From the NCBI RefSeq assembly GCF_014207745.1, contig NZ_JACHJB010000002.1, positions 1,550,001-1,614,000 on the forward strand: DNA of 64,000 bases. The letters run 5' to 3'. The notes beneath the pieces are model-generated. The model was not told the DNA's origin. It did no database searches and saw only the letters and a list, made by a program, of their open reading frames with translations. This DNA is from Nonomuraea muscovyensis (GTDB taxonomy: Bacteria; Actinomycetota; Actinomycetes; Streptosporangiales; Streptosporangiaceae). The translations under genes and the position numbers were made by a program. Below are positions 44,936 through 53,167 of the stretch, in pieces (position 1 is the stretch's first letter; every line of letters starts with the position of its first letter).

Positions 44936-46090
44936 ATGCCGAACCAGCCCGCACCCAACCTGATGTCGTGGGCCAGCGAGATCGACGAAGGCGCGATCCT
45001 GCAGGCCGCGCGCACCGCCCGGCTGCCGTTCGTGGCCGGACACGTCGCGCTCATGCCCGACGCGCACGTCGGGATCGGCGCCACGGTCGGCTCCGTGATC
45101 CCCACCGAGGGAGCGATCATCCCGGCCGCCGTGGGCGTGGACATCGGCTGCGGCATGGTCGCCACCGAGACGACCCTGACGGCCGCCGACCTGCCCGACG
45201 ATCTCGCCCGGCTCATGCCGATCGTGGAGCGGCGCATCCCGGCCGGGGTCGGCAAGGGCCATGACGACCCGGCCGTGGACCGCACGCTCGCCGACCTCGG
45301 CCTGCCGTACACCAGCCTGACGCCCAAGCAGGAGACGAAGGTGGCGGCGCAGTTCGGCACGCTCGGCTCGGGCAACCACTTCGTCGAGGTGTGCCTCGAC
45401 GAGCGGGAGCGGGTGTGGACGGTGCTCCACTCGGGCTCGCGCGGCATCGGCAACCAGCTCGCGACCAAGCACATCGCCGGCGCCCGCGCGCTGATGCGCC
45501 GCCTGGCGATCGGCCTGGAGGACCCCGACCTGGCCTACTTCACGCAGAGCACGCCCGAGTTCACGGCCTACATCGAGGACATGCTGTGGGCGCAGCGCTA
45601 CGCCATGGCCTCGCGGGCGCGGATGGACAGGGTGCTGGTCGACGCCCTGTTCCGGGTGGTCGGCACGGGCTCGCGGGTGCGCACCATCAACTGCCACCAC
45701 AACTACTCCGAGCGGGAGACGCACGGCGGCAAGGACCTGTGGATCACCCGGAAGGGAGCCATCAAGGCCGCCTCCGGTGACGAGGGCGTGATCCCGGGGT
45801 CGATGGGGACGCGGTCCTACATCGTGCGCGGGGCCGGCAACCCGGCGTCGTACAACTCCTGCTCCCACGGGGCGGGGCGGCGGATGTCGCGCGGGCGGGC
45901 CAAGCGGGAGCTGTCGGCGCGCTCGCTGACCGAGGCGATGCGCGGCCGCACCTGGAACTCCGACCGGGCCGACGCTCTGGTGGACGAGCACCCGGAGGCG
46001 TACAAGCCGATCGACCAGGTGATGGCCGACCAGCGTGACCTGGTCGAGGTTCAGCACACGCTGAGCCAGGTGTTCAACTACAAGGGCTGA
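44936..46090 (+). CDS. rtcB: RNA 3'-phosphate ligase RtcB
   Basis: A 384-residue RNA-splicing ligase that joins 3'-phosphate or cyclic phosphate to 5'-OH ends with GTP and Mn2+. Metal ligands are seen in VDIGCGM (Asp69, Cys72), GSGNHF and CHHNY; guanylylated His is in NSCSHGAGR. ATG 44936 has AAGGAG nine bases upstream and matches the family start PNLMSWASEID. GTG 44876, with GGAGGAGG and coding-like codons after it, would add 20 residues and is a real alternative. No archease or rtcA lies nearby. Confidence 0.93.
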   Translation: MPNQPAPNLMSWASEIDEGAILQAARTARLPFVAGHVALMPDAHVGIGATVGSVIPTEGAIIPAAVGVDIGCGMVATETTLTAADLPDDLARLMPIVERRIPAGVGKGHDDPAVDRTLADLGLPYTSLTPKQETKVAAQFGTLGSGNHFVEVCLDERERVWTVLHSGSRGIGNQLATKHIAGARALMRRLAIGLEDPDLAYFTQSTPEFTAYIEDMLWAQRYAMASRARMDRVLVDALFRVVGTGSRVRTINCHHNYSERETHGGKDLWITRKGAIKAASGDEGVIPGSMGTRSYIVRGAGNPASYNSCSHGAGRRMSRGRAKRELSARSLTEAMRGRTWNSDRADALVDEHPEAYKPIDQVMADQRDLVEVQHTLSQVFNYKG

Positions 46091-46147
46091 TTCGGCCAGG
46101 TCAGCTCGGGTATGCGTCGTTCCGTGAACGTCGAGAGGGGCCCGGTC

Positions 46148-46714
46148 ATGCTTCGCCTCGTGACATCCGCCGCCGCGCTCGCCCTTGCCGCCGCGGGCTG
46201 CGCCAACCTGTCCGGCGACTACAACGATCCGACGCAACTGCACCGGCCGCAGAACGACGGAGCGAACGGCAGCGTGGGCGACGTGCACGTGCGCAACGCG
46301 TTCCTCCTCGGTCCGCCGGGGGCCGAGCAGCAGGGGCGGCCCGCGGCGGGGCAGGGGGCCGGGCAGGCGCCGCTGTACGCCGTGCTCGTCAACGACCGGC
46401 CCCAGCCGATCCGCCTGGAACGGGTGACCGTCGAGGGCGGCGGGACGGTACGGCTCGCGGGCACGGTCGAGGTGCCGGCCGGCGGCGTCGCGGGGGCCGA
46501 CCGGCCGATCGGCACGGTCAGCGGGCTGTCCACGCGCGCGTGGGTGCCGATGACGTTCATCTTCGCGGCCGGGCCCGAGCTGCGGCTCACGGTGCCGGTG
46601 CTGGCCAGGGCCGGCATGTACGCCACCTACAGCCCGGCGCCACAGGAGGCTCCCACGGGCTCGCCGCCGCCGGCCACGGCCACCCCGAGCCCCTCGCTCA
46701 CCGGCTCGCCGTGA
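46148..46714 (+). CDS. Small lipoprotein, PCu(A)C/DUF461-like
   Basis: A 188-residue lipoprotein. The signal peptide ends in lipobox AAGC (Cys18). The middle (VHVRNAFLLG, PLYAVLVNDRPQPIRLERVTV) follows the beta pattern of PCu(A)C-type extracytoplasmic chaperones, but the His/Met copper ligands are not present. The Pro/Thr/Ser tail is low complexity. ATG 46148 has GAGAGGGG upstream. It lies 57 bases after rtcB. Confidence 0.7.
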   Translation: MLRLVTSAAALALAAAGCANLSGDYNDPTQLHRPQNDGANGSVGDVHVRNAFLLGPPGAEQQGRPAAGQGAGQAPLYAVLVNDRPQPIRLERVTVEGGGTVRLAGTVEVPAGGVAGADRPIGTVSGLSTRAWVPMTFIFAAGPELRLTVPVLARAGMYATYSPAPQEAPTGSPPPATATPSPSLTGSP

Positions 46715-46742
46715 TCGCGTCGCGGACGGTACGGTCGCCCTT

Positions 46743-47771
46743 GTGCCGTCCGCTTCCGCTTCCGCCGCCGAGGGGCGCGGCCGGGCTCCCCTGGTGATCG
46801 CGCACCGCGGCGCCAGCGCCCACCGCCCCGAACACACGCTCCTGTCGTACGAGGCCGCCATCGCGATGGGCGCCGACTATCTCGAACCCGACCTCGTCGC
46901 GACGAAGGACCACGTGCTGGTGGCCCGGCACGAGAACGAGATCTCCGGCACCACCGACGTGGCCGGCCGCCCGGAGTTCGCCGGCCGGCGCACGACGAGG
47001 ACCATCGACGGCCGGCGGGTCACCGGCTGGTTCACCGAGGACTTCACCCTCGCCGAGCTGAAGACGCTGCGGGCCCGCGAGCGCGTCCCCGAGCTGCGGC
47101 CGGGCAACACCGCCTTCGACGGGCTGGCACAGGTGCCGACGTTCGAGGAGGTCGTCCGGCTCGCGCGGCGCCACGGCGTGGGCGTCTACCCGGAGACCAA
47201 GCACCCGAGCCACTTCGCCGCACTCGGGCTGCCGCTGGAGGAGCCGCTGCTGGCGGTCCTGGAGGCCTACGAGATGCGCGAGGTGTTCATCCAGTCGTTC
47301 GAGACGGCGAACCTCAAGGCGCTGCGCACCCGGACACGGCTGCCGCTGATCCAGCTCGTCCCCGTCGCGGGCGCCCCCTACGACCGGGTGGCGGCCGGCG
47401 ACCCGCGCACCTACGACGACATGGTGACCCCGCAGGGGCTGCGCGAGGTGGCCGCGTACGCCGACGGGATCGGCGTCGACACGCGGCGCGTCGTCCCCGC
47501 CGATCCGGACGGGCGGCTGCTGGAGCCGACGACGCTCGTCGGCGACGCGCACCGCGCGGGACTCCAGGTGCACGTGTGGACGATCCGCAACGAGAACTCC
47601 CAGCTCCCCCTCGACCACCGCCTGGGCGACCCGGCCGGCCCGGAGTTCGCGCGGGCGACGGGCGACGTGGCGGGCTGGCTCGCCCGGCTCCTCGACCTTG
47701 GCGTCGACGGCGTGTTCTGCGACGACCCGGCGATGGGAGCGGCCGTCGTCGCCCGGCACCGCCGCCGGTAG
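46743..47771 (+). CDS. Glycerophosphodiester phosphodiesterase
   Basis: A 342-residue GDPD of the GlpQ type. The catalytic HRG motif is IAHRGASAHRPEHTLLSYE, with metal-binding Glu/Asp in YLEPDLVATKD and a second His in ARHENEISGTTD. Later ETKHPSHF and WTIRNEN are conserved. It makes glycerol-3-phosphate from phosphodiesters. No signal peptide is visible, so it is probably cytoplasmic despite GlpQ similarity. Start GTG, 28 bases after the lipoprotein. Confidence 0.92.
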   Translation: MPSASASAAEGRGRAPLVIAHRGASAHRPEHTLLSYEAAIAMGADYLEPDLVATKDHVLVARHENEISGTTDVAGRPEFAGRRTTRTIDGRRVTGWFTEDFTLAELKTLRARERVPELRPGNTAFDGLAQVPTFEEVVRLARRHGVGVYPETKHPSHFAALGLPLEEPLLAVLEAYEMREVFIQSFETANLKALRTRTRLPLIQLVPVAGAPYDRVAAGDPRTYDDMVTPQGLREVAAYADGIGVDTRRVVPADPDGRLLEPTTLVGDAHRAGLQVHVWTIRNENSQLPLDHRLGDPAGPEFARATGDVAGWLARLLDLGVDGVFCDDPAMGAAVVARHRRR

Positions 47772-47844
47772 GCGGCCGGCCATCACCCGCGCCTGCCTGG
47801 CCCGACCCCTGCCCCGCCCGCCCATCCGCCCGCCCGGGGCCGGG

Positions 47845-48885
47845 TCAGCGGGGGGTGCCGCCGGGGGCGCCGGTGCTCTCGCGTACGACGAGGTCGGGCT
47901 CCACCATGCGCCGCGGCTCGCGCTCCTCCCCCGCCATGCGGTCGAGCAGCAGGTGGAAGGCGAGCCGGCCGACCTCGCGGAAGTCCTGGCGGACGGTGGT
48001 CAGCGGCGGCCAGTAGTAGGCCGCCTCCGGGATGTCGTCGAACCCGACGACGCTCACGTCCTCGGGCACGCGCCGGCCGGCCTCGCGCAGCGCCCGCAGC
48101 ACGCCCAGCGCCATCTGGTCGTTGGCCACGAAGACGGCCGTGACCGACGGGTCCTCGGCGAGCCGTCTGCCGAGCTGGTAGCCGGCGCGCGGGCTCCAGT
48201 CGCCGCGCAGCGGCTCCGGCACCGGCCGGCCCTCGGTCTCCAGCACGCCGCGCCAGCCCTCGATGCGGTCGCTGGCGTCGATCCAGTCGACCGGGCCGCC
48301 GAGATGCCAGACGGTCTCGTGGCCGAGGCTGAGCAGGTGCCGGGTGGCGCGGGCGGCCCCGGCGCGCTGGTCGACCGTCGCGACGGGCACCGGGATGCCC
48401 TCGCCGGCGTCGACGGCGACCACGGGCAGGTCGGGCGGCAGGTGGCGCAGGCCGTCGCTCGCCGACTCGTGGGGGGCGACGATGATGACGCCGTCGACCG
48501 ACTGCGAGCGCAACCGGTGCACGGCCTCCTCGATCGACCTGCGGCTGAGCGCGCTGAGGCTGGCGATGCTGACGGTGTAGCCGCTGAGCCGGGCCGTCTG
48601 CTCGATGCAGTAGAGGGTGGAGGCGGGGCCGTACAGGGTGGTGTCGATGCTGACCACGCCGAGCACGCCGGACCGGCCGGTCACGAGCTGCCGGGCCGCC
48701 GTGTTGGGCCAGTAGTCGAGCTCGCGGACCGCCGCGAGCACGCGGGCCCTGGTCTCGGCGCGCACCCGGTCGGGCGCGTTGAGCACCCGCGAGACGGTCA
48801 TCGCCGACACCCCGGCCAGTGCGGCGACGTCGCCGAGCACCGCGGGCCTGGACCGCGGTTTGGGATCGCCGGGACCGGCTGCCAT
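47845..48885 (-). CDS. LacI-family transcriptional regulator
   Basis: A 346-residue repressor. The HTH (VLGDVAALAGVSAMTVSRVLN) lies at about 16-40, with a hinge helix NTAARQLVTGRSG. The ligand domain is the periplasmic-binding fold (SVDGVIIVAPHES; FVANDQMALGVLRALRE; VSVVGFDDIPEAAYYWPPLTTVRQD). The effector is probably a sugar. No sugar operon adjoins it. An imperfect dyad GATAACGCTAAC at about 48909-48920 just upstream could be an autoregulatory operator. Confidence 0.93.
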   Translation of the reverse strand: MAAGPGDPKPRSRPAVLGDVAALAGVSAMTVSRVLNAPDRVRAETRARVLAAVRELDYWPNTAARQLVTGRSGVLGVVSIDTTLYGPASTLYCIEQTARLSGYTVSIASLSALSRRSIEEAVHRLRSQSVDGVIIVAPHESASDGLRHLPPDLPVVAVDAGEGIPVPVATVDQRAGAARATRHLLSLGHETVWHLGGPVDWIDASDRIEGWRGVLETEGRPVPEPLRGDWSPRAGYQLGRRLAEDPSVTAVFVANDQMALGVLRALREAGRRVPEDVSVVGFDDIPEAAYYWPPLTTVRQDFREVGRLAFHLLLDRMAGEEREPRRMVEPDLVVRESTGAPGGTPR

Positions 48886-48908
48886 GCGTTCACCCCCACT
48901 TCGTGGCG

Positions 48909-48920
48909 ATAACGCTAACA
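48909..48920. promoter_or_regulatory. Possible LacI-family operator upstream of the LacI gene
   Basis: GATAACGCTAAC is symmetric at eight of twelve positions about a central CG, as in LacI-family operators. It lies 23 bases before the regulator start and between two divergent genes. Confidence 0.3.
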
Positions 48921-48969
48921 GGCACGCCGCCTCTTCGCGTCACCCTCGGGTGCGCCCGCTTGGTGCGGG

Positions 48970-49629
48970 ATGCCCGATCTGACCTATACTGCGTCGCCCA
49001 GGCGGCGGGAGGTCGCGATCGTGGTTGTCTCGGTACCGGCAGTCCCGCCGACGGCCGGAACGCTCCGCTACCCGGCGGGTGCGCTGGTGATCCTCACGGG
49101 GCTGCCCGGCGCCGGCAAGTCCACCCTGCTGCGCCGCCTGTACGGCTTGGACGGCACCGAGGACGTGCCCGTGGCGGTCGGCGGGGTGACGGTGATCGAC
49201 TCGGCCCAGTCGCGCGCGTGGTGGGGCGGCAGGCCCGCCTGGGCGCCCAAGCCGGTGCGCACGGCCCTGGTGTTCGCCACCCACGTATGGCGGATCCGGC
49301 GGGCGCTGCGGGCGGGGCAGGCGGTGGTCGCGCACAACCGGGGCTGCGGTCCGGTCGTGCTGCGCGCCTTCGCCTGGCTGGCCGGCCGTTCGGGTGCGGC
49401 CTTCCACCTGCTGTTGCTGGACGCCACCGCGGAGGCGGCGCTCGCCGGGCAGCGGGCCAGGGGTCGCGTGGTGCCGGCGCGGACGTTCGCGGCACACCGG
49501 CGGCGCTGGGCGGCGCTGGTGACGCGGGCGCGGTCGGGGCTGCACGCCCCGGCGGCGGGCGCGCACGTGCTGGACCGCGCGGCGGCGGATCTCCTCGTGA
49601 GCATCGACTTCGACGGCGCGGCGCCGTAG
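48970..49629 (+). CDS. P-loop NTPase, small kinase-like protein
   Basis: A 219-residue protein with Walker A LTGLPGAGKSTLL near residue 46 and a likely Walker B (VVAHNRGCG). A 110-residue kinase-like fold follows: FHLLLLDATAEAALAGQRARGR resembles the lid of small-molecule kinases such as APS or chloramphenicol kinases. GTG 49021 is a good alternative start. Substrate unknown. It precedes the DUF4916 gene by 94 bases. Confidence 0.7.
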   Translation: MPDLTYTASPRRREVAIVVVSVPAVPPTAGTLRYPAGALVILTGLPGAGKSTLLRRLYGLDGTEDVPVAVGGVTVIDSAQSRAWWGGRPAWAPKPVRTALVFATHVWRIRRALRAGQAVVAHNRGCGPVVLRAFAWLAGRSGAAFHLLLLDATAEAALAGQRARGRVVPARTFAAHRRRWAALVTRARSGLHAPAAGAHVLDRAAADLLVSIDFDGAAP

Positions 49630-49723
49630 CCGGGAGCACGGCACGACCAGGCGGGGCAGCGCGGGGACCGGGGCGGGCGAGGTGGTCCCGCGTGGGGCGG
49701 CCGGGGGCAAGTACGATCAGCGA

Positions 49724-50260
49724 ATGACCGAAATGACCGAAACAGCGTCCGGTTGGCTCTCTCCCGAGGAGCTGGAGTCGCTGCGGGGCCGCATGCCGAT
49801 CCTGTACGTGGACGCCGTGCCGGTGCGGGTCGACGACACGGGCACCGTCACCCACGTCGGCCTGCTGCTGCGCATCGCCCCGGACGGAACCGTGAGCCGG
49901 GCCCTGGTCTCGGGCCGGGTGCTCTACCACGAGCGGGTACGCGACGCGCTGCTGCGCCACCTGGAGAAGGACCTCGGCCCCGTGGCGCTGCCCAACCTGC
50001 CGCCGTCGCCGGCGCCGTTCACCGTGGCGGAGTACTTCCCGACGCCGGGCGTCACGCCGTACCACGATCCGCGCCAGCACGCCGTGTCGCTGGCGTTCAT
50101 CGTGCCGGTGCGGGGCGACTGCCGGCCCCGGCAGGACGCGCTGGACCTGGTGTGGTTCACGCCGGAGGAGGCGGCCTCGCCGATGGTGCAGCAGGAGATG
50201 ACCGGCGGGCACGGGGTGCTGCTCAAGCAGGCGCTCGCGCACGTGGGTCGCCTGCCGTAA
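49724..50260 (+). CDS. DUF4916 (NUDIX-like) protein
   Basis: A 178-residue protein of an actinobacterial family with NUDIX-like fold. It starts GWLSPEELESLRGRMPILYVDAVPV and has HVGLLLRIAPDG, FPTPGVTPYHDPRQHAVSLAF and LVWFTPEEA. The GX5EX7REUXEEXGU catalytic box is not recognisable, so hydrolase activity is doubtful. ATG 49724 used; a second ATG two codons later is possible. Confidence 0.85.
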   Translation: MTEMTETASGWLSPEELESLRGRMPILYVDAVPVRVDDTGTVTHVGLLLRIAPDGTVSRALVSGRVLYHERVRDALLRHLEKDLGPVALPNLPPSPAPFTVAEYFPTPGVTPYHDPRQHAVSLAFIVPVRGDCRPRQDALDLVWFTPEEAASPMVQQEMTGGHGVLLKQALAHVGRLP

Positions 50261-50326
50261 CGCGGCGCTCGACAGGGTGCGGTCAGGTGAGCCGGCGAGT
50301 CTCGTCGGCGCGTTTTCGTCGTTTCC

Positions 50327-51637
50327 GTGTACAGACGGGCGGAGGGCTTCTTGGACACGCTGGCCTGGGTGAGCGTGGCGGTGTTCCTGGGCGCGTACGC
50401 GCTGATCGCTTCCGAGAGGGTGCATCGGGTCGCGGCCGCGCTCGGCGGCGCCGGGCTCATGCTGGCGATCCACGCCACCGACGCCGGTGCGGCGTTCTTC
50501 TCCGAGCACTCCGGGATCGACTGGAACGTCATCTTCCTGCTGCTCGGCATGATGATCATCGTGGGGGTGCTCAAGCAGACCGGCGTTTTCGAGTACCTCG
50601 CGATCTGGGCGGCCAAGCGGGCGCGGGGGCGGCCGTTCCGGCTCATGGTGCTGCTGGTGGTCATCACGGCGGTCGCCTCCGCGCTGCTCGACAACGTCAC
50701 CACGGTGCTGCTGATCGCGCCGGTGACGTTCCTGGTGTGCGAGCGGCTGGCGGTCTCGCCGGTGCCGTTCCTCATCGCCGAGGCGATGGCATCGAACATC
50801 GGTGGTGCCGCCACGCTGGTGGGTGACCCGCCGAACATCATCATCGCCAGCCGGGGCGGTCTGACGTTCAACGACTTCCTCGTGCACATGGCGCCGATGG
50901 TGATCGTGCTCATGGTGGTGTTCGTCGGGCTGTGCTGGCTGATGTTCGGGCGGGGTTTCCACCACGACCACGAGCGGGCGGCGGCCGTGATGGCGTTGGA
51001 CGAGAAGGAGGCCATCTCCGACCGGCGGCTGCTGTGGCAGTCGCTGGCCGTGCTGGGCCTGGTGATGGTCGCGTTCGTGTTGCACCCGGTGCTGCACTAC
51101 GAGCCGTCCGTGGTGGCGTTGCTCGGGGCGGGCATGCTGGTGGCGGCCACCAAGGTGACGACCGAGGACGCCATCGCCGAGGTGGAGTGGCCCACGCTGG
51201 TGTTCTTCGCCGGGCTGTTCGTCATGGTCGGCGCTCTGGTGGAGACCGGCGTCATCGAGCAGATCTCCCGGGCCGCCGTCGAGGCCACCGGGGGGCGGCT
51301 CGCTCTCACCACGATGGGCCTGCTCGGCGGTTCGGCCGTGATCTCGGCCGTCGTGGACAACATCCCGTACGTCGCGACCATGAGCCCGATCGTGGCGGAG
51401 CTGGTGGAGGCGAGCGGCGGTGAGCAGGCTCAGGTGCTGTGGTGGTCGCTGGCGTTCGGCGCCGACCTCGGGGGCAACGCGACCGCCGTCGGGGCGGCGG
51501 CCAACGTGGTGGTCCTCGGGATGGCGGCGCGCAACGGGACGCCGATCAGCTTCTGGCAGTTCACCAAGTACGGCCTGATCGTCACGGTCGTGACGGTCAC
51601 GCTGGTGGCGCCCTACCTGTGGCTGCGCTACCTGTGA
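50327..51637 (+). CDS. ArsB/NhaD-type ion transporter
   Basis: A 436-residue inner-membrane transporter of the ion transporter superfamily. About eleven membrane helices are visible. Two inverted repeats each carry a signature: [15 protein letters not shown] and GDPPNIII in the first half, [13 protein letters not shown] and [13 protein letters not shown] in the second. The cargo could be arsenite, Na+/H+ or dicarboxylate; no arsR, arsC or other ars gene is nearby, so arsenite is not assured. The start is GTG 50327 or TTG 50351 with GGAGGG. Confidence 0.87.
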   Translation: MYRRAEGFLDTLAWVSVAVFLGAYALIASERVHRVAAALGGAGLMLAIHATDAGAAFFSEHSGIDWNVIFLLLGMMIIVGVLKQTGVFEYLAIWAAKRARGRPFRLMVLLVVITAVASALLDNVTTVLLIAPVTFLVCERLAVSPVPFLIAEAMASNIGGAATLVGDPPNIIIASRGGLTFNDFLVHMAPMVIVLMVVFVGLCWLMFGRGFHHDHERAAAVMALDEKEAISDRRLLWQSLAVLGLVMVAFVLHPVLHYEPSVVALLGAGMLVAATKVTTEDAIAEVEWPTLVFFAGLFVMVGALVETGVIEQISRAAVEATGGRLALTTMGLLGGSAVISAVVDNIPYVATMSPIVAELVEASGGEQAQVLWWSLAFGADLGGNATAVGAAANVVVLGMAARNGTPISFWQFTKYGLIVTVVTVTLVAPYLWLRYL

Positions 51638-51658
51638 GACTCCGGCCGGCGTCGCGGG

Positions 51659-52312
51659 TCAGGCGGCGGCGCCGGGGTGGTGCTGGTAGACCGCCACGGA
51701 GAACGGGCGGGGCGAGGTGTCGTGCACGTGGTGGGCGATCCGCGACATCGCCCCGTCATCCTCCACGAACCGGTGCAGCCGCTCGGCCTCCGGCCACGGG
51801 TGCACCATGACGAGGACCCCGCCGGGGGCCAGCACGCCGGTGAGCCGCTCCGACGCGCGCCGCAGCCGGTCTGGCCGGCCTACGTAGTAGAGGGTCTCCG
51901 CGCAGAAGACCAGGTCGAAGTCGCGGCCCGTGGCGAGGGTGACGAGGTCGGCCTGGACGAGCGCAGTCCGGGCCGCCGCCCCCCTGGTCCGGTCGCGGGC
52001 CCGCAGCAGCGCCCGGTGGGAGATGTCGATCGCCATGATGTCGGCCTGGGGGTGCGCCGAGGCCAGCAGCCCGGTGAAGACGCCCTCGCTGCAGCCCACC
52101 TCCAGGATCCGCCGGTACGCCCTGGCCGGCACCTGGCCGAGGGTGGCCTCGTACTTGTGCCGCTCGTAGCCGTCGGTGCCCAGCCGCCACGGGTCGGGGC
52201 TGCGGTGCCACCAGTCGAAGTAGCGCCGCAGCACCTCCCCCTGCCCGCGCGGGGACAGCAGGGAGACCGTCCTGAAGAAGGCCCGGTGCATGATCTCGGG
52301 AAGCTGTGCCAC
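51659..52312 (-). CDS. SAM-dependent methyltransferase (NodS-like)
   Basis: A 217-residue class-I methyltransferase. SAM motif I is ILEVGCSEGVFTGLL near residue 69, motif II IMAIDIS, motif III LVFCAETLYYVG, and motif IV GVLAPGGVLVMVHPW. The fold is that of NodS-like N-methyltransferases; substrate unknown. GTG 52312 follows GGAGGG at 10 bases. It is convergent with the transporter gene, 21 bases away, and stands alone. Confidence 0.88.
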   Translation of the reverse strand: MAQLPEIMHRAFFRTVSLLSPRGQGEVLRRYFDWWHRSPDPWRLGTDGYERHKYEATLGQVPARAYRRILEVGCSEGVFTGLLASAHPQADIMAIDISHRALLRARDRTRGAAARTALVQADLVTLATGRDFDLVFCAETLYYVGRPDRLRRASERLTGVLAPGGVLVMVHPWPEAERLHRFVEDDGAMSRIAHHVHDTSPRPFSVAVYQHHPGAAA

Positions 52313-52501
52313 GACGGTTCCACCCTCCGGCCGAGGTACATCTCCCCTCGAACCTAAGCCGCCCACCCTCCGTCCGTCATCGTTCCCCGGACCCACGGAC
52401 GATATGGCACTGGAGGAGGAGAGGCCGCACGCCGCCCCGAGCGGGCGGCGGTGATGGCTCGGCGGTGAGGAGGGGCTCGGTGAGGGGCGCCGGAACGCGG
52501 A

Positions 52502-52532
52502 ACGCCCGGCTCCCGTGGCGGGAGCCGGGCGT
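52502..52532 (-). terminator. Terminator of the small secreted-protein gene
   Basis: Perfect 13-base-pair stem (arms 52502-52514 and 52520-52532) with a 5-base loop, 19 bases beyond the stop codon on the minus strand. It is the clearest hairpin in the 239 bases between this gene and the methyltransferase; the rest shows nothing else. Confidence 0.75.
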
Positions 52533-52551
52533 GCGGCCTGCGATCGCCGGA

Positions 52552-53031
52552 TCAGTGGTGGCGGCCGACGACCTTGACCCAGTCGGTGCTCTCGGCCGGC
52601 TCCAGCCCGTGGGAGCCGTCGAAGACGGCCCGCCACGTGCCGGAGGTGTACGCGCGGGCGGTGGTGTGGAAGTAGCCGTCGCCGCTGGTCCGGACGGTGT
52701 CCACGTAGTGCCACCGGCCGCTGTGGCTCGGCTTGAAGAGGATGGTGATCCGCTTGTGGCCGAGCCGGTGCCACGATTCGGAGTCCGAGCAGTCGTCGGC
52801 GTGGTGGACGGAGACGAAGCCGCTGATGTAGTCCTCGTCGCACTGCACCGACAGCTTGCCCTCGAGGGTGAGCGTCTTGCCGCGCCAGACCGGCTCCGGG
52901 TTCGCGTCGAACTGGAGCCGGGTGTAGCCGCCGTCGTAACCGGGATCGGCCAGCGCCGGAGCGGCGGCGGCTCCCACCACGGTGACGCCGAGGGCGGCCG
53001 CCGCCAGGCCGGTGGCGAGTCGTCGCATCAT
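52552..53031 (-). CDS. Small secreted protein with Ig-like domain
   Basis: A 159-residue protein. The signal peptide (MMRRLATGLAAAALGVTVVG) ends at ALA-DP near residue 29. The mature part is one beta-sandwich with four Cys-containing loops: VQCDEDY and HADDCSD, which could form a disulfide. The closing block SGRWHYVDTVRTSGDGYFH then GTWRAVFDG matches the C-terminus of the next upstream gene in pattern. Function unknown. It has its own terminator. Confidence 0.8.
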   Translation of the reverse strand: MMRRLATGLAAAALGVTVVGAAAAPALADPGYDGGYTRLQFDANPEPVWRGKTLTLEGKLSVQCDEDYISGFVSVHHADDCSDSESWHRLGHKRITILFKPSHSGRWHYVDTVRTSGDGYFHTTARAYTSGTWRAVFDGSHGLEPAESTDWVKVVGRHH

Positions 53032-53167
53032 GATCGAAGTTCCTTCCCCGTGTGGACGCGCTCCGGGCGGAGCTCGTCAACACCAAAGATGTGTAAAAGG
53101 GAAGAAAAGTTGCAGTAAAAAAGATCACGATTCGGCCACATCAGCTGCGGCGGCTGTCCGGCCGGGC

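Noticed and set aside
44872-45264. ATG with strong ribosome site starting a frame inside rtcB
   Set aside because: The peptide is an Arg-rich off-frame shadow; the same ribosome site serves the in-frame GTG at 44876 if used at all.
44684-46861. Long minus-strand frame opposite rtcB
   Set aside because: Arg/His/Gly-rich shadow of rtcB, which has all catalytic motifs on the plus strand.
50327-51637. Arsenite pump ArsB assignment
   Set aside because: The superfamily motifs fit, but no arsR or arsC is nearby, so the specific cargo was left open.
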